NCBI GenBank assembly: GCA_963971425.1
Contig: OZ020518.1
Location: 2,864,263 to 2,928,262 of the forward strand
Direction: 5' to 3'
DNA: 64,000 nucleotides
DNA from: Bryoerythrophyllum caledonicum
Lineage: Eukaryota > Streptophyta > Bryopsida > Pottiales > Pottiaceae
Position numbers and translations under genes: made by a program. The notes below the pieces were generated by a model, which saw only the letters and a list, made by a program, of their open reading frames with translations, had not been told where the DNA came from and made no database searches. Numbering within the stretch: the first letter of the stretch is position 1; each line of letters begins with the position of its first letter. Positions 11,143 to 22,341 of this stretch are shown here, in pieces.

Positions 11143-12070
11143 GGTGGTTACAGCACATTGTATGTTAGAGTTTCTAGACATTTTGATCACTAGTATATTG
11201 ACCTATTGCCCTCAACGGGGCAAGGATAGTCCTTGTTATGATCTAGGTTTGCATGATGCCTTAAAAGTATCTCAGGGACCAATGGACAATTTATACAATC
11301 ACGTATTTTTCTCTTAGATAATCAGATGTTTATCAAAACTTAGCAAGATATATACCTTTGGATTGAAGACTCTTTCAACCAAAATCTTCTAAAGATTTTT
11401 CAACTAACATCCATTATACTGACGAGTTGTCCCTAATGGATAATGTAAGTTTAGATAGTTAACTAAAATTGTAGAAGTAAAAATAAAAGTTAAGCCCCCA
11501 TCTTAAGTTAAATCCCTTCTTCCTCCTCAAAAATATCTCCCAAGTTAACTCCCATCTATAAGTTTAGAAGATAGATTATATGGTTACTTTCTCAAAATAT
11601 TCATCTTGGTCGTTTTTAATCAAAGGAGTAGAGATTTCTCTCAAATGCTTTGATCCTTTGGGGGTTGATGTGAAGGGCGCGGTTTGTGGAACAACGAGAA
11701 GGCCTTTGGTCTACAACAAATTACGCCAAAAGTGACCACCTATGGGCCCCTTGTCTCTAAAGTGTTAAACCGGAGCCCTCCCCAAACTTGTTTTGTAGAC
11801 TGTGCATGAAACAATGACGTTTGACACAATCTGGTCAACATAAATTTTGAATAACTATTCCTAGAAATACCTAGGTTCAAATAATCTTGCAATCCGTGCG
11901 GTCAAAAGTTGTGAAATTTTGTGAGGACGTTAAAAAACAAGTCTTTATTTAGATTCTAGAGTTAGATGTAGAAATAAAACATTTTGATTACCTCATCACT
12001 CATTGCACTAGAACAAGCAGTTTTGAAGTATTTTTGTTGTGAAAATGCCTTGGGCCTTTAGGGTTTAATT
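11143..12070 (+). repeat. Composite repeat, copy 2
   Basis: Matches 5178-6103 nearly end to end except that the 141-bp block 11207-11347 is reverse-complemented relative to copy 1. The block's right junction (CTTAGCAAG followed by ATACCTTTGGATTGAAG) resembles related repeats near 22030, 24330 and 46830, so this copy probably keeps the original order. Confidence 0.8.
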
Positions 12071-12249
12071 ACCATATAACACCTATCTAATTTATATATC
12101 TTAATATACTTCTTAACTTATTAACTTATTAATAAATATATTATTGATTTATTTAAATATTAAAATAAAGTCTCAAAATACTATAGAATATATATTTAAA
12201 ATGAATCAAGAAATATTCATATTAAAACTTGAATATAAATATTTCAATA

Positions 12250-12636
12250 TTATGAAAACACTGAAAATATTAGTCTGAAATGGACAAGTGTCGTAGACGT
12301 TGCCGGCTTTACACATCGTGACGGTTTCTGGATCATCTCTGTCGATGCTCTGCTTTGCCAAGTCTTTTGTTCGTGTCTTGAAGCGATCTCGAGCTTCGAC
12401 CACAACTGAGAAGCAGGTTCCTCGGCGTCCTTGATCTGCACTCTCTCTTGAAGTGCCTGGATTGTTAGTGTGCATCCGGCACTCAAGTTGTAGCGAGCGG
12501 CGAGAGATTCCGCACATTGATTGATTGCGCAAAGAATGATCTGAAACAATGCGTCGGTGAGGCAGCTGCTTTCGGAGCTGTGAGAGAGATCCTTGCGCGT
12601 CGCAATTCTGTTTTGTACGGAGTCTGCATTCTCCAA
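12250..12636 (-). CDS. Candidate small protein, unrecognised
   Basis: A 128-codon minus-strand frame beginning MENADSVQNRIATRK. It lies in a GC-balanced island that stands out from AT-rich flanks and shows amphipathic helical stretches (ALFQIILCAINQCAESLAAR, TLTIQALQERV). I do not recognise a family. A preceding exon may exist upstream near 12650-12710, where another ATG-initiated frame opens with MENQSVQLRSS. It could equally be a decayed gene copy or the transcribed flank of the RING gene on the other strand. Confidence 0.35.
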   Translation of the reverse strand: MENADSVQNRIATRKDLSHSSESSCLTDALFQIILCAINQCAESLAARYNLSAGCTLTIQALQERVQIKDAEEPASQLWSKLEIASRHEQKTWQSRASTEMIQKPSRCVKPATSTTLVHFRLIFSVFS

Positions 12637-12739
12637 GAAGATTTTTGGCGCTGTAAGACCCTAGGTTATGGCGTGGAAGATCGCAGCTGCACGCTTTGAT
12701 TCTCCATCTGTACACGATCAGAGGTAACAGGTCTTTCCA

Positions 12740-13613
12740 TGGAGAATGGAAATCTATTATTGTCTTTCTTTTTAGGTCTAATTTGCAAATTTCCTAAGGT
12801 TTTATCAGTTGAGATTTTTGTCCTAGGTCTTGTGTTGATCAGCGTATCGATATTTGTATCTGTGGAAGTAAGTCTACGCAGCTCTGTTCCTTTGTGGAAA
12901 TCATTTCAGTTTTCCAAATGTTTCATCGGTAGGTTTTCTCTTTAAGATTTTTGTCTTTAGTGTTGCTTAACAATGTAGATCAGCGCATTGACTGTGGTTT
13001 TTCATGTCCGTGGAAGTGAAGTGGTTCTACGCAGCCTTAGTTTCTTTGCGTTGCACAGTTTTGAAACGGACTTACTAGATTGCGAGTCATTAACAGTCTC
13101 GTAGTGAGGAAAGAGCTCGGAGAGTTGAAATGGAGACCTCTGTCGGTTCGTTGTTTGGAGAGTTACTAGTTGCTTTCTTCTCAGCCTCTGTGAAATTATT
13201 GGATTCAATTTTTTGTGTTAGGAGCTGAGTTAGTCCCTGTTCTAGAATTGCTAGTTGAGAGAATATTTATGAGTTCAACCGATTGAATTTATTGTGACGC
13301 ATGTTGTGTCCAAGCTTCATGACATTAGTGCAGAGCATATAATGTATAAGTGTGCGTCTAGTTACCAATTCCTGCGTGTGTTCTTAGTCTTTGTTTCAAG
13401 AAACGACCCGATTGATTTTATGTGTTGCAAACGTATTGCAACTCTTCGTTCTAGAATTGCTAATTGAGAGACTATATACAAGCCCAACCGATTGTATGTG
13501 TTTTGAGTATCTCGTGTCCAAGCTTTCTGATGGATGCTATTCTTATGTGTGCGATGCAGATAATGTACAAGTCTGCGTCTTCAAGCAATGGTTGGTGGAC
13601 GGGAGGGGAAGAG
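12740..13613 (+). promoter_or_regulatory. 5' flank and leader of the RING gene, with two tandem duplications
   Basis: Two imperfect duplications are visible: about 150 bp (12760-12900 versus 12905-13050, both with GTGGAAGT and TCTACGCAGC) and about 200 bp (13225-13400 versus 13440-13600, both with TTCTAGAATTGCTA, CAACCGATTG and GTGTCCAAGCTT). An in-frame extension of the RING ORF upstream to 13464 lies inside the second duplication, and the counterpart unit is not open. I therefore treat it as untranslated leader. Confidence 0.5.
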
Positions 13614-14381
13614 ATGGAGCCACAAGAATTGGAGCTAAAAGGTCGACCGAAGCAGGATTTCTTCATGCAGCTACCTGACTGTCCAGTATGTTGGGATGGT
13701 TTTGACGACGGACCGCGGATGCCGCGTCTTCTGCATTGTGGACATACTATTTGCCAGGTACTGATTGATGATATAAAGGTATTGGCTGCTCCTCCCATTT
13801 GGTTCTCCTTACTGACAGAGATTATTGTTTGTACACAGGTGTGCTTGGAGAACCTCTTGTTCGAGTCAAGTCTGGGCCAACGTTGTGTACGCTGCCCAGA
13901 ATGTCGCGGAGTTTGTGTATGGCGTGGGCTTCATGAGCTCCCCAAAAACTACATCCTCCTTCGCATTCTGAAGTCTTCCTCTTCAACACTCAAGCCCACC
14001 GAAATCGCTCCAAGATCTATAGAATTGCCACAACTTCCTATCATATCTCAGATGTCCTGTCTCTCATCCCACATTATCGAACATATTCCGGGGATGATTG
14101 AGCGTAAGCTATGGGATTTGGGCAAACTATCATGGGCTTTGGTCGCGATGGTTGTGTTCCTTCCTTTCTCCTTTGTGCACATGGTGGTGGCGTGGTTGAC
14201 TGCAGGTTTAGGCTCTCTCATTTTTGTGTGGTTCTCACTTGGAGGTCTGGGCATTGCTTTTTTCATGCTATCCACATGGTTGTGCTACAACATTGCACAG
14301 TTCGTTATCGAGGTAGGTTTAGGTCAATTTTTAAACCAGATACGTCACCGAGCACCATCCTTAGGTCATCCAGATTCATAG
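13614..14381 (+). CDS. RING-finger protein with C-terminal membrane segments (probable E3 ubiquitin ligase)
   Basis: Two exons, 13614-13757 and 13839-14381, giving about 228 residues. A C3HC4 RING finger spans residues about 22-72: CPVC, then CGHTIC, QVC and CPECR. RING domains recruit E2 enzymes and promote ubiquitin transfer. A linker rich in Ser/Pro is followed by two or three hydrophobic stretches (from about WALVAMVVFLPFSFVHMVV), so the protein is probably membrane-anchored with the RING facing the cytosol. The start at 13614 (GAGATGG) is chosen because upstream ATGs lie in duplicated leader DNA. The single intron is 81 nt, a multiple of three, without an in-frame stop, so retention would add 27 residues inside the RING between its fifth and sixth ligands. 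Family name uncertain; the RING call is firm. Confidence 0.8.
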   Translation: MEPQELELKGRPKQDFFMQLPDCPVCWDGFDDGPRMPRLLHCGHTICQVLIDDIKVLAAPPIWFSLLTEIIVCTQVCLENLLFESSLGQRCVRCPECRGVCVWRGLHELPKNYILLRILKSSSSTLKPTEIAPRSIELPQLPIISQMSCLSSHIIEHIPGMIERKLWDLGKLSWALVAMVVFLPFSFVHMVVAWLTAGLGSLIFVWFSLGGLGIAFFMLSTWLCYNIAQFVIEVGLGQFLNQIRHRAPSLGHPDS

Positions 14382-15075
14382 CGTTCCCGTACTTCACAGA
14401 TAGTGTCTGATATTTTTGTAGTATGTTCAACCCTTACGAGGAGCTATGTGATGGACCAGATCTCTAGAATTCAGTTGTTTTACAATTTTTACATATAACA
14501 TGATAGTTTTACGCTGCTGATTGACGACACTTCTGCTATGTGACTTAGTATCGCCTCCGAGTGTACCATTATGCGGCACTCTTGGGATTGGTCCAGTATT
14601 TGCAGAGCGCTGGCGAAGTCAAGGGGCCGGATTCATCACACGGATACAGGTTATTAGCAACCACTTTAACTGATTGGGGATGCTGAACTTATTTGGATTC
14701 GTGTTCGTGATTTTCTCATCTCTAAGTGTTAAGTTACCCAAATTTCTGTCGAAGGCATGCTCTTTGCCATTCAGTAAGTTATGTTGAGAAATCGGAGCAG
14801 TGAGTTCACAATTTACCATAGAGAAACAGCATAAAAATGATTGTGGTTGTGCTAAACTGTGGTCATGTGTAGAGTGATTTCAGATTATATATTCAATGAT
14901 ATTCAGAGCAGGGTAGCAAGTTATTACAATCTAATCTGCATTCATGTATGCAATCTCATCTGCCTTCATGTATGCAATCTAATCATCTTGAATCTCAGAT
15001 CATGTGATTGATATATTTCAATCTCAAAAACTGCAGATCTGCCGAAGTGCTACTTCAGCTCATTGAGAGTATCAC
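14382..15075. other. Intergenic region, no gene recognised
   Basis: Lies between the convergent RING gene and the 101-residue ORF and probably contains both 3' UTRs. A short tandem repeat (GCAATCTNATCTGC / TTCATGTAT, about 2.5 units) occurs at 14928-14990. Confidence 0.5.
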
Positions 15076-15381
15076 TCAGGCTAGAGTGTCACGAAATTGC
15101 TTGCGAAGCTCTCGTTCGACGCCAAATTTTCCGCCAATTTGCTTGATGGTGATGCGCTCATAATCACAGCAGTCATCCGAGTTGATGAAGACTTGATTGT
15201 CTGCATCCGTCTTGTCTTGCAACAGAAACTCCTGGTACGTCCAATTCACATCGACCTGCAACTTGTACTCGTCACCCTCTTTGATGCTGGCGAGCCGGGC
15301 ATAGCAATGCCGGTTCCCCACCTTCATAGTCAGTCTCTGGTTTGTGCCGTTCACTATCATGGTGGTCACCTTGGTCGCCAT
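15076..15381 (-). CDS. Small 101-residue protein, probable plant-specific conserved family
   Basis: Single-exon ORF starting MATKVTTMIVNG and ending ELRKQFRDTLA. It has balanced composition, no signal peptide or membrane segment, and a predicted beta-rich core with the phrase INSDDCCDYERITI. That phrase resembles a small plant family of unknown function, but I cannot assign a name with confidence. The start is supported by the first ATG in a GC-balanced context (GTCGCCAT on the plus strand). Both it and KNL2 lie on the minus strand. No function is proposed. Confidence 0.6.
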   Translation of the reverse strand: MATKVTTMIVNGTNQRLTMKVGNRHCYARLASIKEGDEYKLQVDVNWTYQEFLLQDKTDADNQVFINSDDCCDYERITIKQIGGKFGVERELRKQFRDTLA

Positions 15382-16166
15382 GTGGGAAGTCTTGTTTGAA
15401 TGCAGCTCTGGGATACTAGAGATGTAGCGAAGCGAGGGAAAGCTGAAAGTTGGTCAGTGCACTCTTATCTGTCAATAATAACCATTGCAGAAAACCATGG
15501 TCATGGTTAAGTAGCAACAAGGGGCGGTTGTCGGTAAGGCGTGCAGACTAGGTGCGCATAGCGTGTCGCCGTCTACTTGCAGACACGGGGAGAGTGAAGG
15601 AAGATCATCTAAGTCATCAGGGAGTGATTCGAGTACAGTATGTGGCTTTGTGTTTAGTCGGATAGAGTGTTGGTGAAGGAATCCAACTAGTTGTCAACTG
15701 GATCCCCTTGGGCCTGTATGAAAAGTTCAAGAAAACTTCTTAGCTAAGTCTCATGCTGGTCCATTCCACATATTACGACATACCCTTTTACGCGAAGGCC
15801 GAATTCTTGCTATGCATACCGACATGTGTTCGGCTTTTGTGTCACACACCATGTCTATTCATCTTCACACTTAGACTAAGCAAACATGATAGAATTATAC
15901 CTCCAGAAGTAAGCGCACATGAGCATTCTAAAGGGACGATACAGTATATGTACAAGAGAGGTCTCCTCAGTAAAATAATCAAGGGGCGCAACCCCACTAA
16001 AAGCAGTTCTCACAAAATTCATCAGATGTATGGAACACCTCAAAAATTCATTTATCACACGTCCATATTGTACCTGGTTGGTGTCCACAACAGCATCCCT
16101 CCGCCACGGATTGTACGAGTATTCAACAGAGGGAAGCGCAGCAAATGGATAAAGTGGAAATCTATC
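15382..16166. other. Intergenic between KNL2 3' end and small ORF promoter
   Basis: No recognisable gene. The interval should contain the promoter of the 101-residue ORF on its left and the 3' UTR of KNL2 on its right. Open frames here are short and show no domain. Confidence 0.5.
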
Positions 16167-19100
16167 TTACTTCCGCTTCTTGACTGTTGTGGCAGCGGCC
16201 TTGCAGAGCTTCTCCTGTATCCTCCTGGCCTGCTTCTCCTGGGGAGGGGTGAAGTTGAAGCACCCGGTGTCGGCAGGCTTCGCTTGGAAACCGTCGAAGA
16301 TTGCAATAATTCCACCGTCTTTGTCATACTCTATGGATTGGCTCCGCCAGAAGGCCAAAGGTGGAACCAGCAGCCGCCCTGACCGAGATGTTTTCAGCCC
16401 GAATGCTTCCGGCACTTTGCTCTTGTCCTGGACACGAGGAGGTGGTAGTGGCGGCGGGATTATGGACGTCCTCCGGCTCTTTCCCCTCAATGAACCTTCC
16501 ATGGATGCAATACCTGAATCCTCCCCCAATGACCTCTTTTCGCTTAAATCTGTACCTGAATCCTCCCCCAATGACCTCTTGTCACTTGGATCTGGGTCCT
16601 TCCCCAATGATCTCTTTTTACTGGATTCTTTCCGTGAATCCCTTCCCAAGGAACTTCTTTCACTTGCTCCTTTACGTGAACTCCCTCCTAATGATTTTCT
16701 TTCACCGGATCCTTTATGTGAATCCTCTCCAAACGATCCCCTGCTCTGATATGTTTCATCACCCAACAGTTTTCTAGACGTGACGGTCTTGACGAACCGG
16801 TTGGCAGGTTTCATTCTCTTGAAGCGGTCACTTCGGCGTCTCATGGCCGAGGTGTCGGTTCGTTCTCTGATGGGCGCTCCACAAGTTTCAGCACCTAGAA
16901 GCGGATAATCCCCCTGCTCCGTCTTCAGGACTCTCTCCTCGGGAGTTACTTCGGAGCTTACAACATTGCGGTTGTAATTTGGTAAGCCCTGAGGTAAACA
17001 TGGTTGCTTACAGTTTGAGCAACTGACAGCCTTGTTGCTTTTACCTCGGACTCTCACAAAGAAGGCGTCCGCCTCCGCTTGATGAGGAGTCTCGGGGTTA
17101 GAATCCGGTTCTACGCTTCGACCCTCGTCCTGGTTAGTAATTGGCTCTGCATTTGGAGTGGTGTCTGGACTGGGAACTGTTGAGGCAGAACGTCTTCGTA
17201 ACCGTTTTAAGGATCGAGTGAAAGGGACCGCATCACCTACTGTCTCAGTATTTGGTGTAAGCTTCAGTCGCCTCTTTAAAGACCGTGTCATACGGGTGCC
17301 AGAGTCAGGAAATATTTGTTCCTTGCTTCCTTGTGGCATACCTTCGGAGCTGGGTTTGTCAAGGGACCCAATTCGAGACTGCAACTTGCTCTGGAGCAAC
17401 TCAGGAGGGGTTACAGGGGCTGACTCCTCAATCTCCTCATTTCCCAACTCAGAAGGAGGTTCAGGGACCGTCTCCTCGGTCTCCTCATTTGCCACACTGG
17501 GAAGAGCTACAGGGATTGACTCCTCAATCTCCTCACTTGCCACACTGGGAGCAGCTTCAGGGACTGTCTCCTCAACCTCCACACTTGCAACGCTAGGAGG
17601 AGCTTCAGGAATTGTCTCCTCAATCTCCACACCTTGAAACTCATCCCGAGTGGTTTCGTTTCCCTTCACCGTGGGATCCTCAACACCATCAGCATCTCTC
17701 GACAAGTTTGCACGATGATCTTGAACCTGGCAGACTCTCTCCACTTCCATTGGTTGTAAATCAGTCGCAACGTCCATGAAATCTGCACCAGGAAATTCAC
17801 CTGCCACCCACAAGAATGGCATCAGGTGACGGTGGTCGACTACACCGCGATTGACAATGTACGACTGAGGCTAACCTAAGTGCCCAAGATTAAAGCCAGC
17901 CCCTGACTCATAATTGTTATGATTCTGAATATTCAATCTTCGTCTGTATGCTAGGATCACTGAACCAAGAACACTGAATACATTTCTGACTGCATATTTA
18001 AACCCGGAAAATAACACTTACATTGATCTACGACTTCGGTAGCCACCTGGTACAAGTCTTTCAAGACCTCCTCAATAATACTATTAGCCTTTATCAGTTC
18101 TTCACATCCAGTCTGTACTGGGGCAGATTCCTCCTCTCCAGACCTGTCTGCAATAATATCCATACCAGAGAGGACCTGTTCGGTTTGAGCAAGAATTAGA
18201 GAATCCATTGTTGACAGCGTAAATTCTGACAAGCTTGAATGACGTTGTTGAAGCCGCATGCTGCTACGAACCGGTGGATGTGAAGGGCCTTTCTTATTCT
18301 TGCGCCCCTTTCGAGTCGTAACTAAGGTCGTATCTATAACCAGACCATTCTCAGATTCCTTTAACGGAAATTCAGTGGTCAAGAACTCGGCAGGTGCCTC
18401 GGTTACAGGAACAGATGTCTCGGATACAAGGGCAGGGGCTTCGGTTGCAAGCGCAGGTTCCTTCGTTGCAGGCGCCTCCGTAGCAGGAGCAGGTGACTCA
18501 GTTTCAAGAACAGGATTCAAGCTTCCTAGACTAGCATCCTGTGTTCGTAATTCCTGAGGACTGCACTGTGTCTTCATTGCATCAGATACTTTAGCACTTG
18601 CAATAACTACTGCATCTGTATCGTTTGCATCTGATGTTGCAGTGACTGCTCCCAAACAGCTCGTCTCGCGGACATCCGCCTGAGGAGCAACAGTGTCCAT
18701 TGTCACCACCTCTGTCTCAACTGCATCTACGGTTTCAGCCCTTGCAGAAACTGTAGCGTCAATTCCAGCTGATGTTCCCGCTATTGCACAAGCCGTCGCC
18801 TTATTTCGATCTGATGCACCAGCCCTTACATCGACTGCTGCTTCTGCCTCTAAAGCAATATTTGGAGGCGTCTGATCTGCCGAAGGTTCTGCATTCACAG
18901 TAGCTGCACCAGCCATTTAATACCTTATCATGAGCATGAAAAATGTTTGAAGGCAACATACAATGTATCACTCTGACCACACCAAAATGAAATGTAACAC
19001 AGCTTTTGAGGTAGCCCACAAAGTGTAAACAGGGCGTGTTGAACCAAAACTACAATCTGGAGGGGTCGCAAATCTTACGTGCTGGACTGTTGCCCTCGCA

Positions 19101-21235
19101 GTCCCTTGAACTACATGGCATGCCCTCTGGAATGGCCTTGGAGTTCTTGGGGTCGATATTACCCTGACTCTCATCCTCTGATATACACTTAGAGGCTTTG
19201 GGATGAAGGCCTCCAAGGCTCTCGCTTACAGCCAAGCTAGGAGACTCTCCAACAGGTCGCACTCGCAACAATTGCTTCCACATGTAGGGAAAACCTGTCA
19301 TATTAAACACGGCCATCAGTAACAAAACATATGTCCAAGCGATGACTACATGGCAGTACAATGGCGGAGAAAGAGTAAAGCTCACTGCATCAGCATCACT
19401 ACAACTAGTCCATCCACTGTAAACTTACCAGCAGACAAACATTGTACAATTCCAGGAGCAAAACCATTTGCTGTCGAAGTCTCCTGGTCTATAGTGCCCT
19501 CTAAAGAAACTTCCACGCCATCCTCTGTAACAACTTTATGAATGTCCAGACGATTGACGATGGGAGAAGTTTTGACATGCTCTCGATTCTGTACAATCCA
19601 TCCCCCTACAGCGACTTTCGTTTCCAAGGCTCTGAAAAAATTAAGAGCACTCGAAATTAGAAGACGTGCGCATGTCACCAACAATGAGATGGCAAATTAT
19701 TCAGGTAGAACCACACTATCTATTTTATTTCCATACCAGATGACGTCGGCGGCTTAAACACAACACTGTAGCGGTAGGATTGAATAAGGATAACTACCTG
19801 CCAACTTCGACATTTTGGACCTTTATGATATACCAACTAGTCAACGAGACTGGACCTTGTGTCACCACTCGTTGGGTGCCTGCCTGCTGCTGTACATTGT
19901 CCTGGTAAGAGGGCTCCAAAGAGTTTTCCGGCAACACATGTAGACTTTGAGAAGTTGTACGTGCACTTTGCGCTGGGAGTACGGAATCTCCAGATGGCCT
20001 GTGAGGACTTCCGATCAAATTCCTCGGCAATGAACCTGTTGCTGAACCCGGCAATGACATGCGGTCCTGTGATGCCATAAAACCAGAAAAACCACGAAGA
20101 AAGTGAAAAAAATTCCATGTTTACCGTGCATCTCCTATCAAAAGAGTGTTTAACACCAAAAAAATAAATCATTAGCGGAGATATTACCCGCTCTCTTGTG
20201 CTTGCAGGCCCAACTCTTGATCTAGATCCTCTGTGCCAGGCATCTTCCTCGATGCCGTTCTCCGAGTAACTCAGTCGTGCAGTTGGCCACCTTTGTCGAC
20301 CTCTAACATCAGCATCGCTGAAGCCATAACTTGGAACGGAGCTCTCCATTGCTCCAACAGCATGAAACGCTTGGTCTGGAACGTGATGGCTTGCTTGTGA
20401 ATGTGAAACCGTCGGGTGAGCGGCTGGAAATGAAATTCGCCTTCCCTAGTATATGAGAACAAATTACTCACTATCAGCTGAGCCATGAAACCCTGTGATG
20501 ATTCTTTACAGGATTTGTGATATCACTCGCCGGCATAACGATGAGCCATTAAATCCTGTAAAGAAATTACAGATGTGTTTCCCGAAGAAAAAAAGGTTAA
20601 AAAATCCCAATGAGGTTTACCGATTAGCTTCTTACTGATACTGCAAAAGTAAAGTGAGGTACCTGATAGAGCGAACGTCCAAGCTCGTCTTCAGTGAAAG
20701 AAATTCTAGAATGACTACGTTCTCCAATGGACTGTCGAGGCCGCGGTTGCCTAAACCATCCCTCAGAGTTCTCGCCACCGTCCGCCTCAGGAGCCAAATT
20801 CAACGACCTGGAGGGCCCCTCGCCACCATTGCGCGAGTAGCACCTCTGGTCCTCAACCATCCGATCCCCGGAGTCTTTAAACCTCAATCGCGTCTCGCTC
20901 AGTCCGCAAGAACGGCACCCCGACGCCTGCGACTGCACCAGGCTCGCCATTCGCAACGCCTTCTGATTCTCCTGCAGCAGCAAGTGCTCCAACAAGGCGC
21001 CAGAATGCAATCCTAAGTGCTCCCCCGCGCAGCCGTGCCTGCGCAAACCGTAGTCGTACTCCAGCCCGTAATGCGCCCCGCCCCCTGCTCCTCCCCTCCC
21101 GTCGTCGTGCGCGTAAGGCGCCCCCCGCAGCGCCCTCGACGGGGGATACCCCTGGTGCTCATGGCACCCGGCGGCCGTCGGCGGAAAATGCACCGACTCC
21201 GACAGCGAGCCCTCCGCCCCCGCCTGAAACGACAT
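16167..21235 (-). CDS. KNL2: KNL2 kinetochore protein (SANTA domain plus CENPC-k motif)
   Basis: Seven exons whose phases all agree: 20663-21235, 20188-20445, 19798-20066, 19429-19631, 19079-19294, 18022-18903 and 16167-17800, giving about 1344 residues. The SANTA domain spans about residues 353-446: VSLTSWYIIKVQNVEVG, VGGWIVQ, SPIVNRLDIHKVVTEDG, NGFAPGIVQCL, GFPYMWKQLL. Near the C-terminus (about 1271-1304) is a CENP-C-like motif, RSGRLLVPPLAFWRSQ followed by DKDGGI. Known plant KNL2 localises to centromeres and promotes CENH3 loading, and the CENPC-k motif is needed for targeting. The protein is much longer than Arabidopsis KNL2 (about 600 residues), because of a long acidic, disordered middle with 16-residue and 14-residue tandem repeats. 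Basic clusters, such as SLKRRLKL, suggest nuclear localisation. The start is the first ATG of exon 1 (MSFQAGAEG). The acceptor of the last exon could instead lie at 17782. Confidence 0.88.
16500..16745 (-). repeat. 14-residue tandem repeat in KNL2
   Basis: About six imperfect units of the type KRSLGEDSGTDLSE encoded in the last exon, Ser-, Lys- and Asp-rich. Probably disordered and a candidate phosphorylation region. Confidence 0.75.
17400..17645 (-). repeat. 16-residue acidic tandem repeat in KNL2
   Basis: Five consecutive 48-nt units of the type EEIEESIPVALPSVAN in the last exon of KNL2. The period keeps the frame. Confidence 0.8.
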
Positions 21236-21480
21236 CTCCGCAACACCTCCCTCACTCCTCAAACCTCCATCATCGCCACCTCCACGGCGTCCTACCCTCC
21301 GAAGATCGCTCTCCTGAAGCTCGCATTCTCTCCACGAAACCCTAGCTCCGAGACAAAATGGCGAAGAACGAGTGAACTACGACGCCTCCGCAACAACTTC
21401 CCTCCACGCATCGCTCTCCGAAACCTTGCACCCTCGCTCCATCAAACCCTAGCTACACGCACTTCATACATGCACTTTAT
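21235..21480 (-). promoter_or_regulatory. KNL2 5' flank with two telo-box motifs
   Basis: AAACCCTAG occurs at 21337-21345 and 21444-21452, 100-220 bp upstream of the chosen start codon. Telo-boxes near the 5' end are common in plant genes expressed in dividing cells. The region is CT-rich on the plus strand. Confidence 0.5.
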
Positions 21481-21487
21481 TTCAAGC

Positions 21488-21740
21488 CATGTACAAACAA
21501 TACATACCAAAATACGTACATGATACGTACAAAAATACATACATGACATATATAAAAATACATACATGGTACGTATATTATATGTACATGATACGTACTA
21601 TAAATGGACCTTGATATAGTGTATTTTGAAACTTTTGGTTTTTAAAAACCAAACTTTAGTTTTTCTTTTTAAAGCAAACTTTTTTTTTTAAAGCAAACTT
21701 TGGTTTTTTTTATAACCAAACTTTGGTTTAGATTATGAAG
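21488..21740. repeat. Short tandem repeats upstream of KNL2
   Basis: From 21488 to 21606 the words ATACATACATGATACGTAC repeat with variation. From 21625 to 21730 a unit built on AAACTTTGGTTTTT and its partial inverse repeats about four times. Confidence 0.65.
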
Positions 21741-21784
21741 ATTATTTTATGTTTTACCATGAAAATGAAGTTTTTTAAGTGTGG

Positions 21785-22341
21785 CTAATTGACCCTAAAA
21801 CATCAGTTGGGAATAGTGTATACGGGCACGTATTTTACTATGTATGTTATAGAAAATGTATTAAAGTTTGGCAAGACGTACACCTTTTGATGTTTGAGGG
21901 TTAAGGGCCAAGTGTTCAACTTCATTGTTGAATCACTGGTCACATGTGTTAACCCTAAAACATCATATGGGAACCGTATGTAGAGGCGTGTATATAGAGG
22001 CGTGAAATACAAAAATGTATCAAAGTTTAGTAAGACTTACACCTTTGGATCGAAGATTCTTCAAATAGCATCTTTCATTTTGGCGGTCATTTCAAAATTT
22101 GAACCTTATCATGTTCGAATACAACACTATACATGTAGAATATTGTAGTTACCAATGGCACCTTCTAGGGTTTAAGGTTTAAGGACCAAGTGTTCAACAT
22201 CAATGTTGAATCATTAGTCACATGTATTGACCCTTAAACATCATTTGGGAACCGTATATACAAGCGTGTATTTCACTCACTTAAACACAAAAAATGTATC
22301 AAAGTTTAGCAAGACTTACACCCTTGGATTGAAGATGGTGT
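21785..22341 (+). repeat. Dispersed repeat in tandem (AAACATCATTTGGGAACCGTAT type)
   Basis: Two to three degenerate units of about 240 bp share the phrases CATCATATGGGAACCGTAT, GTTTAGCAAGACTTACACC and TGTTGAATCATTAGTCACATG. Related pieces occur at 24245-24490 and 46770-46980. The junction GTTTAGCAAGACNTACACC helps polarise the 141-bp inversion. No coding capacity. Confidence 0.6.

Noticed and set aside
13464-13613. N-terminal extension of the RING protein
   Set aside because: It lies in a duplicated leader and the counterpart unit is not open; the first ATG after the duplication was preferred.
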